Of a DNA stretch of 64,000 nt, positions 37,695 through 51,100 are shown one piece after another. A program made the position numbers and the translations under genes. The stretch comes from Ooceraea biroi. Lineage: Eukaryota > Arthropoda > Insecta > Hymenoptera > Formicidae. How positions within the stretch are numbered: position 1 is the first letter of the stretch; each line of letters begins with the position of its first letter. The notes under the pieces were generated by a model, which ran no database searches, was not told the origin of the DNA, and worked only from the letters and a program-made list of their open reading frames with translations. Where the stretch lies: the NCBI RefSeq assembly GCF_003672135.1, contig NC_039511.1, positions 2,134,464 through 2,198,463 of the forward strand, given 5' to 3'.

Positions 37695-39071
37695 AAATCT
37701 TGAGCTGGCGGTAGAAGGTGGAGAATCATGTGGCTGTTAATATATAATCGCATTAACTTCCTATTTTAATATATAAGCGGGTCGCTGTCGTTCCTCTCAA
37801 AGTGTAAGAGCAAGGAATGGACATGTACCGCACGATTTACGTGAATAGCTTTCTTCTTCTTTTTTTAGAGCCAAGAGTTTGATAAGTACAAAAATTGTTG
37901 ATGTACGCATACAAGTTCCCGTTATAACGTAATTTATGTGCTACGAAAAGGAAACCTATTTATAAATAATAACCGTGTGTACGGAAATGAAATAGAGAAT
38001 CAAACGTCACGCTGTCTAATCTGTTTATATTAGTTTTTTTTATATAAGAGTCGTATTTTGTTTTTAATAAAATGTGATACGTGCCAATGGAAAGCGCTTT
38101 CTGCTCCAAGAAATGAAAGCACCGTTTCGTAATTATTAATGTATCGGTAACTATTTTTAAATCGTGATAATGACTAGTTTAAAACCCGTATATTTTCAAA
38201 ATAGGCATACTTGTGGGAATCGTTGGTAATAAATAATATGTTAAATGCTCACGATACTGATAAGATAATAACACAAATGCACAAACTGATAATAGCCTAC
38301 CAGTTAGGTAACTTAATGACCATGGCGAATCGCAGGAGTCTCAAAATCATGTTTGATTTGCTAAGTCGCTGTAGCTCTTAAAGTTAAACACCTATTGTAA
38401 ATATTAAATAAAAGCTGACTTACGGCTACGTGTAATAATAAATCACGATTATATAGTTATTACTAGTAAGACTGAAATAGAAGTTGTCGCATGACGAGCA
38501 TCGTTGCAGCATCGTCCATCACGTGTACAACGTAAAAGATCATTCGATTAAGCATGTTTTAAACTACATTCTCGAATAAGTCATTTTACACACATACATT
38601 ACTGTCACGATGAAGTTTATTCAAATTAATATTAAGTTCGTTAATTTAAGCACGCATTTGTTACACGCATTATATGGGACGTTCTCGCCATAGGAGAATC
38701 AAGTTGAATAAATAAAATCCATTAACGAAGTTTTGCACTTGAACTCTCCACGTAAATGCGACACATATATTTATCTGCGTGTGTGTAAAACGTAGGCACG
38801 TACAAATAAATCTAAAAATAAGGTAGACGCGATAAGAGGAGCGAGGCATGACGTGACGTTAAACTCGAAAGTCTTCGCGGCAATCCGCCCCACTCCATCC
38901 ATCCACTCTTGGCATCGTCACCATGATGCAGCACATACGTCCGATACGAGCCAAGCCTGGACTGGTTAATCGACGAGACAAACAGCAGCGGACTTTGATC
39001 CTGTTCGAGCGGCTGTATTATCCGTTTTCCTCAGATCCTGCTTGCAACATTTGCATAAGTGACCTGCCACG
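37695..39071. other. RanBP2 3' UTR and thiolase upstream region
   Basis: AATAAA at 38066-38071 is a likely RanBP2 poly(A) signal; further AATAAA-type sequences occur at about 38405. The last 200 bases before 39072 are less AT-rich and probably hold the thiolase promoter and leader. No coding frame of note. Confidence 0.5.
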
Positions 39072-41384
39072 ATGTCCGTCGTAACAAAAGGTAACGTGAA
39101 AAATTGCATATTGCGTCCCGTTCCTTTCATTAAAATTTAAAGGTACATCATATAGTATATACACGTTCGTCGGTCATGCAGATCCACCCCATGATTGATC
39201 CATGAGATCTACGAGCGACGTGCTTTCAAAGTAGATCCGCACTTGTCTTAACACTCTGCGTGTGAAATTAAATATTTATTCCTAAAAAGCATAAATTTAT
39301 GTAAAATGTAGAAAGTTAAGGGATCATGATTGAGATTCAAAGGAGCAAAGGAGTAATCTTAATGCACTTGCTCTTTTCGAGAACTCTCACAAAGTATTTT
39401 CTTTCTTCAAGGCATTTTTATTGTCGCTGCAAAGCGCACCCCATTTGGCACGATGGGTGGCATGTTCGTCAACAAGGGTGCCACTGATCTGTCGGTCGTT
39501 GCATCAACCGCTGCGATGCAGGCGGCTGGTCTGAAGCCGGAGAAGATTGATAGTGTTGTATTCGGACACGTTATGACTGTAAGTGTTTGATCCATACGCA
39601 ACAGGCGAAATTATGGATTTGCAACTCTTGTAAGCTGATATTTTAATGCTGATACTCTTTCACTCTTTGCCAACAGGCAACATCGTCCGATGGAATTTTT
39701 CTACCAAGGCACGTTCAATTGAAGTCTGGAATTCCATTGGAAAAACCAGCCCTTGGTGTGAACAGATTATGCGGCTCTGGTTTCCAGGCGATCGTCAGCG
39801 GAGCTCAGGTTGAAAGAAATTCTGCAAAATATTATTTAATTGGCGAAGATAAAATAATTTCATGTTAGAAAACAATATAAGATTGTTTGTGGAAAAATCA
39901 ATTAGCTTAGTGGTAAAGAAAGCAAGATGTACATATAAATATTAACAAACAAGAATGCAGAAGTGGAAACTACCTGCACTCGTGACAATGACACAAATTT
40001 TCCTTACAGAATATTTTAACGGGTGAAGCAAAGATTGTCCTAACGGGTGGCGCAGAAAACATGAGCCAAGCTCCGTTTGTCGTGAGGAACGTTCGTTACG
40101 GAACCATGCTGGGTCAGAAATACGAATTCGAGGACTCGCTTTGGGTTGGATTACAAGACACTTATTGCAATTTACCTATGGGTGTGACTGCGGAAAAGCT
40201 CGGTGCTCAATACAAGTTGAAGAGGGAGGAGGTCGACCAGTTTGCGTTGACCAGTCAGCAGCGCTGGAAAGCCGGTAAATATCATCAGTGTCTTATTTAA
40301 AATGCAAGATATTCTCTTCCTTTATTCCAATTAATTGCCAATTAATTGATGAATGGAACGAAATTCGTTTGATCAATTACGCAATATTAAATCAGAATTC
40401 TCTAATTTTCCTAAGAGTCTAAAAAATAAATGTATTACAGCTAATGATGCGGGTCGTTTCAACGAGGAAATGGCACCTGTGCAAGTCAAAGTTAAGAAAC
40501 AGGATACAGCCGTCAACGTGGACGAGCATCCGCGCCCGCAATCGACAAGGGAGACCTTGGCTAAACTGAAACCAGTTTTCCAGAAAGACGGATTAGTCAC
40601 AGCCGGTTCCGCATCGGTACGCACATAGCAGCGCATTTCCCTCATGGATACAACACATAAGAAATCGTTGCATCATCACTCCCTTGAAACCTGATTAAAT
40701 GAATCCTCTTCTCAGGGCATTTGTGACGGAGCGAGCGCCGTCATTTTGGCCAGCGAGGAAGCCGTCAAGGCGGAAGGCCTCAAGCCGCTAGCGCGTTTGG
40801 TCGGATACTCCGTCGTCGGCGTGGAGCCAAGCATTATGGGAATTGGACCTGCGCCGGCTATCAAGAACCTGCTCAAGCTCACGGGCAAGACGCTCGACGA
40901 CATGGAACTGGTCGAGGTGAGAGTTTTCATTTCCATCTATGCCGCCAATGTTCGTTCGAGTAACAGCCGTGAAAACGCAATGAATGATGCGAGAAATAAA
41001 TAGCGGTGACTTTCGAAATTTTTATACTCACTTTGTTATGCGTCACGTACATTTTCAATAGATCAACGAAGCGTTCGGAGCTCAAACCTTGGCCTGCGCA
41101 AAGGAACTTAATCTAGATATGAACAAGTTGAACGTGGACGGTGGAGCTATCGCCCTGGGGCATCCGTTGGCCGCTTCTGGTAGCAGGATCACTGCTCACT
41201 TGGTGCACGAACTCAGGTATTCCATTCACAAGTATTTTTCTCACGTGCATCCCTTCATCAGTACAAGCATACTTATGTCCATGTGTCTATTTCCTGCAGG
41301 AGACGAAAGGCTGGCAAGTTTGGCATCGGTTCCGCGTGCATCGGCGGCGGCCAGGGCATTGCTGTGATGGTGGAAGCGCTGTAG
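39072..41384 (+). CDS. yip2: 3-ketoacyl-CoA thiolase, mitochondrial type
   Basis: Cleaves 3-ketoacyl-CoA to acetyl-CoA plus a shortened acyl-CoA in mitochondrial beta-oxidation (ACAA2 in mammals, yip2 in Drosophila). Eight exons: 39072-39090, 39412-39578, 39677-39808, 40010-40274, 40441-40616, 40716-40916, 41062-41216 and 41300-41384. Total 399 aa, against 397 in human ACAA2. The N-terminus MSVVTKGIFIVAAKRTPFG has no obvious cleavable presequence, as in ACAA2, whose N-terminus is an uncleaved import signal. Catalytic features are all present: nucleophile Cys in NRLCGSGFQ (about residue 95), NEAF motif, His in GGAIALGHPL and the second Cys in GSACIGGGQG near the end. The first intron follows six codons. 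No sign of decay. Confidence 0.96.
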
Positions 41385-41765
41385 TTGACTGATAAGACTG
41401 TGCCACTAATCCTTTTCGAGATATTTAGCATACGAGATGCCGTGAAAATAACAAACATGTTTGATCGTTGAGGAGACTTTTCATACATGATGACGCGATT
41501 GTATGAACAGGTTTAATTGTAAAAACTACTTTTTTGTACAAAGATACATATTTTTATACAAATACGTTTATTATATATAATACATATTAATTAATGTGAT
41601 TTTTTAAATAAGTTTAATAAAATCAGAATATCTTTAATCGTTTTCTTTCTCTGAAATTTTTATAATTTATTTCCATTCTCGGGGGAAAAAAAATGTATAC
41701 AACTACCGAATCTGATGTTAATCTGGCGAATTCGTTAAGCGATATAATATATATATATATATATA
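41385..41765. other. convergent 3' regions of thiolase and odorant receptor
   Basis: AATAAA at 41616-41621 (+) is a candidate thiolase poly(A) signal. A TA microsatellite abuts the odorant receptor stop codon at about 41747-41765. No gene is seen. Confidence 0.6.
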
Positions 41766-43923
41766 TTATTCGGTCGAACTTTGAAGTACCGTAAAAATGG
41801 AGTAGGACATCCGGAGTATCTGAAGTACATGGAAGCTGTTAGTTTCCGTCGCAGTTAAACGCGTTGAAGCAACAAATTACGAACCTGTACGAAAGTATCT
41901 AAAGACAGCAGCATGATGTTACCGGCGCTCATTGTTAACGGACGTTGAGACCGCACCATGACGATCTGCAGGCTGCGCTTGAATCCTTCCGTGCCGGCGA
42001 ACCAGTTGCTCGAGTACGCGGCCAGGGCAAGGCGCAGGCTCTAAAAATCACCGTTCCCTGCAGCCGTGTACGTACACGAGAAAGTGGATTTTGCGTACTC
42101 ACGTGGAGATGCAGCTCATTACCGTGCCAGCAGAAGATGAATATCTGATACGTCATACAGCACATGTACGTTAGCATACCGATCAACACCTCCGGGATGT
42201 AAACTTTCATCTGCCACAGCACAACTGATCAGCAAGAATCTACAGAGAAGCCAGTCGGAAGGCCGATCGCATTTACCTGCGACACGTTAAAGGCGATCAA
42301 ACAAATAATTAGACAGTTCGAGAGAAACTGAAAGAAGATGATGGTGCCAAAGATGTCCTGGATCTCCCTCGTGAAACTGCAAATCGGTCACGAATTAATC
42401 CCAGTTACAAATCACTCAAGCTAACTCAAATCAATTAATCGCAATGGCATTCAAGCACTGAAACGAATTAATTAGTAAATATAACGCATGCAGATTCATT
42501 GATTTGAAATTGTAATGCGGCTCGCTATTTTCCATGATCATATCAGTGTTTAGACTCACTTATATATCAGATTGTTGTGCATAGCGCATCGCTTGAGCTG
42601 CTGATTAGGCGACAACGTTCCCTCGGGCACGTCCGAGTTGCCTTGATCATCCTGAATATCATTCTGAACTACACAAACAATTTTCTCATTATCAATCGAG
42701 AGAATGTTCCGCTCCAAGATCGCCAACTGGCAACAGGCAACTGTGATCAAGCCGGTGATCAGCGTGTCCATCGCCACGTTGTGGAAGCAAGCGATTGAGA
42801 TGGCGATGCCCTGGTGCGCCGCGGTGATCTCGAAAGCCGGCGACGTTGTCGTGTTATAAGGGTACCATCCCTCCATCGGCAACTGGCGTGAGCGACCGGC
42901 GATCAAATCGGAAATGGGAGTGAAGCCCCAGCAGAAGACCGCGACCGCACCGAAGCTCTGATAGACAGCGTGATGGAAAAGGCCTTTCCATGTGTACTCC
43001 CTGAGCAAGTCCTGATGTAGCTCATCCCGACTGAGGCTGTTGGCTGTGTCTAGGAGTGCTTGAATCCGCTTCTGGCGATGAAGAACGATGATCGTCTGAG
43101 GAGGAAATTATTACATTAACTTTAAAAATTAATTATTTTTAAAGAGAAAAAAATTATTTTGAGACCAATCTTTCCTCCTTTGTAAACTGTTAGTTAGAAA
43201 ATGTTGAAAACGATTGAAAAAAAATATCGTGTGCGATGGCCGGGAATCGAACCCGGATCAACTGCTTGGAAGGCAACTATGCTAACCATTACACCACCAT
43301 CGCACTATGCTCTTAACTCTGAATTTAAGATATATCTGGTGCCTGTACAACCACACAATGATAATTATATTTACGTTTTAGAAACTGAACAATTGATTTT
43401 CACGGTCATTAGCGCGTAGCGATAAATATAATTATAGCAATAATATTTTGTATATATATAAGAAATAATTATTTATATTATTAATATAATAAAATCATAA
43501 ATTTTATCGAAAAATTCACACGAAAAGTCCATTATAAATTTTGCGATTTCGCGCAATTTTCAAAATCGATATAAGCCTTGCAATTTATATGTCGTTGTTG
43601 CACTTGATCGCTCCGACCCAGTTACTTGCCAAAATCTCTCGCGTGAGAAGTAAACGCGAGATCACCTTGGAAGCGTGAACGCAGTTGGTCATGAGTATAG
43701 GCACGCCTGCGATGATCCTCGACAGGTCCGGCCAGTAGACGAACACGTTCGCTATCTCGACGGCGAGCAGGATACCCAGGATAAAGATGAAGCTGCAGAC
43801 GGTGTAGACCAGAAACAGAGCCCAGTAGTTGCTCGAGAGTGGTAGCCACATGCCGAGGAAACGGATGATCGACAGGCTCACCCGCAGGTGAAAATTCGGC
43901 ACGATATCTCGTTCTCTCGTCAT
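41766..43923 (-). CDS. odorant receptor, insect 7tm_6 family (6 exons, 403 aa)
   Basis: Ligand-binding subunit of an odorant-gated channel that works with Orco in antennal neuron membranes. Exons on the minus strand: 43666-43923, 42560-43095, 42277-42376, 42103-42210, 41885-42040 and 41766-41819; all phases close to 404 codons including stop. Hydrophobic segments fit a seven-helix receptor, for example WALFLVYTVCSFIFILGILL in exon 1 and IIFFQFLSNCLIICLIAF in exon 3. C-terminal family marks include YSSNWF, the QRPLTMSAGN block and the terminal MSYSIFTVLQS. Exon 1 end is the one judged junction: the donor AAG|GTGATC gives the phase that fits exon 2; a second GT (at about 43630) does not. No stop or frameshift, so probably functional. 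Only one copy is seen here. Its ligand is unknown. Confidence 0.92.
43232..43303 (-). tRNA. tRNA-Gly-TCC: tRNA-Gly (UCC)
   Basis: 72 bases, clover-leaf with acceptor GCGATGG pairing CCATCGC, D-arm GGTGTAATGGTTAGCAT, anticodon loop CTTCCAA (anticodon UCC) and T-arm CCGGGTTCGATTCCCGG. A box and B box are canonical. It lies inside the first intron (43096-43665) of the odorant receptor, in the same orientation. A T-run (TTTTTTTT) directly follows the 3' end on the minus strand at about 43218, as a Pol III terminator. Confidence 0.97.
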
Positions 43924-45113
43924 TTCGCGATTGTGGAGTCGTGTGTCATACGCGATTGTTATTGTTACAATTCTAGTCTAATGTTGCAAGCGAATTATTT
44001 GCAGAGAATAATTTTATTTGATTGTATCAATTGTAATTTATTAATTGTAATAATTTTAATAATCCAGACTTCGCACCGCAACAAAGATCCTCGTTCAACG
44101 CGGCAATCTAGAGAGACAAGGGGACGTGCATTGTGCTACCGGTATCCAGATGTTCTGTTACACTTGAATTTTGAATTAGCCAAATTGAAACGTTCGCGTA
44201 ATACCAGATGGTACCCTGTAATTCTCGAGAATTCAGAGAAATTCCATGACTTTAAGATATGCAAATTATGCCATCTTATCATATTATCGTCATTATCGTG
44301 CTGGCTTGTAATCAACTCGGTCGCTCATCTTTCATTATGCACGCTTGCTATCTGCAACACACGTTTCCAGGGAGTGCACAGTCCTGCACAATTACAAGAG
44401 CGATCCATATGTAATCTAAGTAGGAATAATTGATCAAGCCGGACTGACGCTCGTGTCCCCTTCGTGCGATTCTTGCGGAGCAAAGACACTAAGCAAACAG
44501 TGTCTTCTCGTGATAGCACGATGAGTGTTTACAGTTCTAGCATTATAAAAAACATTATAGCAGTAATATCACAGTGCGTTTTAAATAATCGAGGAATCGG
44601 AAAGACTTTTGCTAAATATGTTTTTTAATCAAAACAAATTACGAATCCGTGAGGTAAATATCATTGCCAAAGTTTCGAGAATTCAATTCAATAGCACTAT
44701 CAATTAAAATCAATATTAATTAAAATGTCTATGAAAGTATGTGGAGCAACGTTTACGCGCGAATGCGCTCGAGTCTCTCCCTGTGTGGTGAACCAGTTTT
44801 ATCTTTCTCAGATATTATTACCAGATTATCGAGGAATGACTTTTATCCGCTTATCTCCTAGTCCCCTAGTGCTTACTTCTGATGTTGAAAGGCCTCTACG
44901 TCATAAATTAACTCATCGTGACGACAGAGTAATCTCAGATTCAGTCGCATCGCACATGTCGTGGTGAACCGTCGCATTCACCAGAATTCTAATATTTCTT
45001 CGGCAGGTAAACTCGAGGCGAGTTGCTTCAGTTACCTGTCACCTCGATCCTGCGATCGAATCATTATATCGCTTCTTCCACTGTCAATTCGCCGTACACA
45101 TTGATCTGCAAAC
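43924..45113. other. intergenic region between odorant receptor and DPYD
   Basis: The genes are head-to-head across 1.19 kb. Open frames here (such as 43888-44433 +) have no family character. The region should hold the receptor promoter and the dehydrogenase promoter and leader. Confidence 0.5.
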
Positions 45114-48100
45114 ATGATTAAGCATATGTACAGCAAGGATTCTAGAGATATAGAAGTAAGTGCAAACTTCTGATACGCGATTTCATAACATGAAGAATTA
45201 ATTTAGATATCGCGATTTTTACTTCAACGAATATGTTATAATTTCCATATCACGATTTTTACTTCAATGAATATGTTATAATATTGTTTTTGGAATTTTT
45301 TCATTCATGTATGTTATCTAATATTAAATCTTTTTGTAACTCTTCTCTTTCTACTTTTTATATTTTTAGTTTATTGTGAGTGTTTGTCCACAAACTCGTT
45401 AACACGATTAAGCTGATATCATTTAATAAATAGATGTTTTCTATGGCGATATAAAAATTAAAAAGTTCTATTCAAGTATCTACTCTTATCTTTCGAGTTT
45501 TTATTGCAGTTGATATCTTATACTTTGTGATAGATTTCTGCGGCTAATTAAAGAAGTATAATATAAGTATGGTATATTTCAGAATTTACTGAGCATCAAT
45601 CCAAAGTCCAAAAGTCACGCGACTCTCGTACCATCAGCGCGTACCAAGCAAGACAAGCAGCACTGGAAGAGAAACATCCATGAGAAATGTGACGTAAGAT
45701 AGAAACCAAATCAAATATCAAATTCTACAAAAATATTTGAAATGTGTTCTCAAAATTTCACTTTAAAACGGCAAATTATGCAGAAATTCATTATAAAATG
45801 TATAATGCTAAAGAAATGTTCTTATATCTCAAAAATGCATAATTCTATCCGCAAAACACGAGCGATAAGATCGAAATCTCCTGTTACGTATTCTCTTGGA
45901 GCATTCGTGATTATATTAATCAATTGTGCACGTAAAAAGTGCACAAATGCAGATGCTAAACTTTGATTGAGTACTCATAAAAATTAACTGAATAAAATAA
46001 TTGACTAAAATTCAGACAACACCAAGTCTTTCATTACCTTCAAGCAAAAACAAGTGTTTATCAGAAGGCATTAAATATTAGGGATTAAATATTATTTCAT
46101 ATTATGATTATACATACAGTCAATAAGATATATTTCATTAACATTCACCAAGACCGTTTTAGAATCTGCCTCAATCTTAATCCTTCTCAACTGTTCTCTC
46201 CAGAGCTGCGTGTCGCTGACGAAGAACTTCGACGACATCAAGCACACCACCTTGAGCGAGCGCGGGGCTCTGAGGGAAGCGGCGCGTTGCCTGAAGTGTG
46301 CCGATGCACCCTGTCAAAAATCCTGCCCCACGCAGTTGGACATCAAGTCCTTCATCACTTCGATCTCCAACAAGAATTACTATGGCGCGGCCAAGGCGAT
46401 CCTCTCGGACAACCCTCTCGGTCTCACCTGCGGCATGGTTTGCCCGACCAGCGATCTCTGTGTGGGCGGATGTAATCTCTACGCGACCGAGGAAGGACCT
46501 ATCAACATCGGCGGACTCCAACACTTCGCGATGGACGTAGGCACAGAATGCCCGAGGAAGTTACCCAGATAGCCAAGTCTGCCGAAAGCAGATGATGCAA
46601 CTATCTGCTATCAACTATTGCCAGCCAAAAGACAACAAATTTGATACAGAAGTTGTTATTAACGATTAATTCGACAAATTGGTGCCAGAAATGTAACGGA
46701 GCTTGCTCACAAAATCTAAGAACAGATTGGCGGCAGAAACCGAGCAGAATCTGCAAACATGGCTTGAAGTCGGATTGTCGACAGAAACCGAGCAAGATTT
46801 GCGCACGCGGAATCTAACGGCAGATTGGCAGCGGAAAGCGAGCAAGATCTGCGCGCGCGGAATCTAACAGCAGATTGGCAGCAGAAACCGAACAGGATCT
46901 GCAGCTTTTGACAGTATTCAAATTTACACGGCTATGAATATGTGTTTTCGCTCCGCACCGCTATGCGGTGCACGCGTCGAGTTCTTACTCGATGTTAGGA
47001 TTTAGCCTAACAGTTATATAAGTTAATATACGCGCCTTGGCACGATAATATTAATTTTTCTGAAAATTTTTGCACTTGCGGCACAGAGGCTCCCATGGAC
47101 AACGTCCATGTAGTTCACGCACGCCACGAGCAATCTGAAGTTCGAAAGCAAAATTCGGACTTCGGATTAGAATAAATTAACAATAAGAGAGAGATTATGC
47201 AACGAACTGTCAGAGAGACACATCAAGCCAAATGTACTTTAATTTAACAAGCAAACAAATGCGTTCTATTAACACATGGTAATATAAAATGGCAATTTAT
47301 AGTGTGTTAAAAGTAAACACATGCTTTAATATATCGTAAATATGAATGGCCAAAAGCTGCAGATTCTGTTCGGTTTCTGCCGTCAATCTGCCGTCAGATG
47401 TTAACAGATCCTGCTCGGTTTCTGCCGCCAATCCGCTGTCAGAGTCTGTTAGCAGGCTCTGCTGACAGATCACTATCCTAATGCGGACATAACGGATGCC
47501 AATTTGCTATCAACTTCTGCAGTAATCTGTTGCCAATCTGCTGGCAGATTGCACACATTTTGCTTACTGGGTACGTAACAATTCTAACGCAAACAATTCT
47601 TAATCGTTTCTTCTTTCTTCTTCCAGATTTTCAAACAGATGAACATACCTCAAACTAGAATACCCGGTCAGACGGTACCCCATGCGAGCACGAAGATCGC
47701 CTTACTGGGTTGCGGACCGGCTTCTCTCTCATGCGCGACGTTCCTCGCCCGACTCGGTTACGATGACGTTGCGATCTTCGAGAAGGAGAAGTACATCGGC
47801 GGTTTAAGCTCTTCCGAGATACCGCAATACCGGCTTCCGTATGACGTTGTAAATTTCGAGGTGGACCTCGTCAGGGATCTAGGAGTGAAGATCGAGTTAG
47901 GAAGATCGCTGTCTGAAGATGATTTGACGATAGAGGTAAATTTGAAATTAGTTTAAAAAATCTGGTATATCCAGAATAGTTGTTTTTTTCGATTTTTATT
48001 TATTTATCTTCTATTGTGCTATTTTGACAAGTATTTATCTGGAAGATTGCAATGAATTTGTGATAACGAATTACAAATAGATTCGAAAATGTTTCAGAAT

Positions 48101-51100
48101 CTTCAAAATGCTGGATACAAAGCTATCTTTTTAGGAATTGGATTACCAGAACCGAAGAGTGTACCAATCTTCGAAAATCTCACGGCAGAAATGGGTTTCT
48201 TCACTTCAAAAAGCTTTCTACCCGCTGTCGCGAAAGGCAGCAAGCCGGGTATGTGCGCCTGCAGGAGTAACCAGGAACTTCCGTCTCTTCATGGCAATGT
48301 GATCGTCCTCGGTGCAGGAGACACTGCTTTCGACTGCGCCACTTCCGCTCTTAGATGCGGTGCGAAAAAGGTGTTTGTCGTTTTCCGAAAAGGCTTCACC
48401 AACGTACGGGCTGTTCCAGAAGAGGTAATCGTTCACGATGTTCATGAAATACGTGCTTTTGCTAAGAAAACATTGGAATCCAAACAATCTAAATTTAATA
48501 TCTATAATTTTAATGTCTTTTTCAAAATCTGAAATCTTTAAAAAGTTTTGGAATTTAATTACTCAAATATATATACAGGGTGCCTCACCCTGTATATGCA
48601 GAATTTTGAGAGATTTTTAAAAATTGTTTAGATGGACCTGGCGAAAGAAGAGAAATGCGAATTTATACCTTTCCAATCGCCGAGACGAGTCGTTCTTCGC
48701 AACGGTAGAATCGCCGCGGTCGAATTTTGCAGGACTGAACAGAACGAGGAAGGCGAGTGGGTAGAAGACGAAGAGCAGAAGGTCATCTTGAAGGCAAACT
48801 TCGTGATTTCAGCTTTCGGTTCAGGATTATACAGTTCTGCTGGTGAGCAACGTCATTTCGTTCTTTAGATTATACAAGTTAAACGATAAAAAAATTAATA
48901 AATCAGAGAAAATAGAATTAAATAATGATTACTTTCGTGATAAAGTGAAGCGTGCCATGGCGCCTATTAAGATGAACAGATGGAATCTGCCGGAAGTGGA
49001 CGAGACCACGATGGCCACTTCGGTAGCAGGTGTGTTCTGCGGAGGAGACCTGGCTGGCGTCGCTCAGACGACCGTGGAATCCGTGAACGATGGAAAAACT
49101 GCAGCATGGTACATTCACAAGTACATACAGGTGTGCAATTGATAATAAGTAAGAGTGATTTGTATTATTGTTTCTTCAGTTCTTGTTTCTCACGTATCTC
49201 GTCTAGGAATCTTATGGCCTGAGGGTACCGGAAGTACCAAAATTGCCAAAATTCCACACCGCCATCGACGACGTTGACCTGAGCGTTGAGATGTGCGGCC
49301 TGAGATTTGAGAATCCCTTCGGTCTGGCGTCCGCACCACCTTGCACTAGCAGTGCGATGATCCGACGAGCCTTCGAAGCTGGATGGGCCTTCGTCATCAC
49401 GAAAACCTTCTCCTTACCGAAGGTAAACCATGAAATCATTGAATTGCAAGTCAAGTTTTTCTTATTTCTAAAGCTGTGCTCCGACAATCTTATTTCTGCA
49501 GGATCTAGTCACCAACGTGTCGCCGCGCATCATCAAAGGCACAACGTCTCGCCATCATCACGGACCCGAGCAAAGCAGTTTCCTCAACATCGAGCTGATA
49601 TCCGAGAAGACTGCCAATTACTGGTGCGCCAGTATCGAAGAACTGAAACGAGATTTCCCCACGAAGGTACGTATTTTTGTTTCTTCAGCCCGAATCACGG
49701 TCTCATGTAAAATTAGAGAACAGTGCGATTAACAAGATCGGAATAATAATAAAATAGTTGAAAACGGTCGGTATTATTCCTCATTATCATCCTTACTGAT
49801 AGATTGTCGTCGCAAGCATCATGTGCGTGTATGACAAGGATGACTGGACGTGCCTGGCGCAGCGTGCAGAAGCAGCTGGTGCCGATGCCTTAGAATTGAA
49901 TCTATCCTGTCCTCACGGTATGGGCGAATCCGGAATGGGCCTGGCTTGCGGACAGGTTCGTCATCTATTACGCCTTTATTTGTTTTATTTATTTCTCTTT
50001 TAGTAGAATTCAAGCATTGCAGCATTGTAATTGATTTCTAGGATCCAAAATTGGTCAGAGACATTTCCTCGTGGGTACGTGAAGCTGTCAAGATACCGTT
50101 TTTCATCAAATTGACACCCAACATCACCGACATTGTTTCCATTGCCAAAGCAGCTTACGAGGGTACAAAATTCAAACATTCGTAATTAATATAATAGTAG
50201 ATCATGCGAAAAATAAAATAAATATAGGATAATATAGGATAATACTGTAGGAAAAATAATTAAATAGAAAAAGAAAGAAAATTCTTTCTAAATATTTTAA
50301 TTATTTAATTATTCTTTAACAATGTCGAAGTACTTAACGTAAATTTTTACGTAATTACTTATACAGGGTGGGGCAATAACTATTACCACCTTAAATATCT
50401 TCTAATTTATAAGGTCCAGAGGAAAATTTATGTAATCAAAATTATACGGTACGAAGGGGGCTAACATATGGCGATAATAATTTTTGTCCTGGTGGAGGCG
50501 CTTCGAAGATATCAAGGTCACCTTCATTTTTTTTAATAGGTTCGGTATGTTTTTTTTCCATAATTTTATAGAGGAGCTTAAAACAAGTACGGAACTCATG
50601 ACACAAAATTATTGAACAAGATTAAATGTAAATGAAAACGATAAAAAATACATTTTTATATTAAATGAAATTTACGTTTAAAAGATGTACGAAATGACGC
50701 TTTATTAGTATGTTTTGTCGGAATGTTTTGATTTTGACATTCCTCATAAATGAGGATCAACTTGTTCTTCAAACGGATACATCGATGAAAATAAATAGTG
50801 ACGTAAACTTATTTCAATGAAAACAAAGACCCTTTGAAGGCCATCTTAATAAGTTCACAGGATAAGATAAACATAAAAAGTAGTATCGATAGATAAGTCA
50901 ATCGTGCAAGATGTATTCATTTGAAGAACAAGTCGACATGATGGAGAATGATCTCATTTATGGAGAATGTCAAACAAATTCAGTGAGAGCGCAAAATTTA
51001 TACGCTGAACGATATCCTAATCGCACTCAGCCTTCGCGTCGAACATTTAAAATCCTATTTATTTTCATCGATATCTTCGATTTCATTGATATCTTCGAAG

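Noticed and set aside
43888..44433. 181-codon plus-strand frame upstream of the odorant receptor
   Set aside because: No domain, signal peptide or splice continuation; composition matches intergenic DNA and its start overlaps the receptor exon on the other strand.
46724..46902. CRISPR array
   Set aside because: Spaced repeats of about 29 bases with about 20-base gaps resemble one, but copies are degenerate, inverted on the other side, and bounded by transposon ends in a eukaryotic intron.
48571..48597. Intrinsic transcription terminator
   Set aside because: The stem-loop shape fits, but the DNA is eukaryotic, the site is in an intron and the arms match transposon ends.
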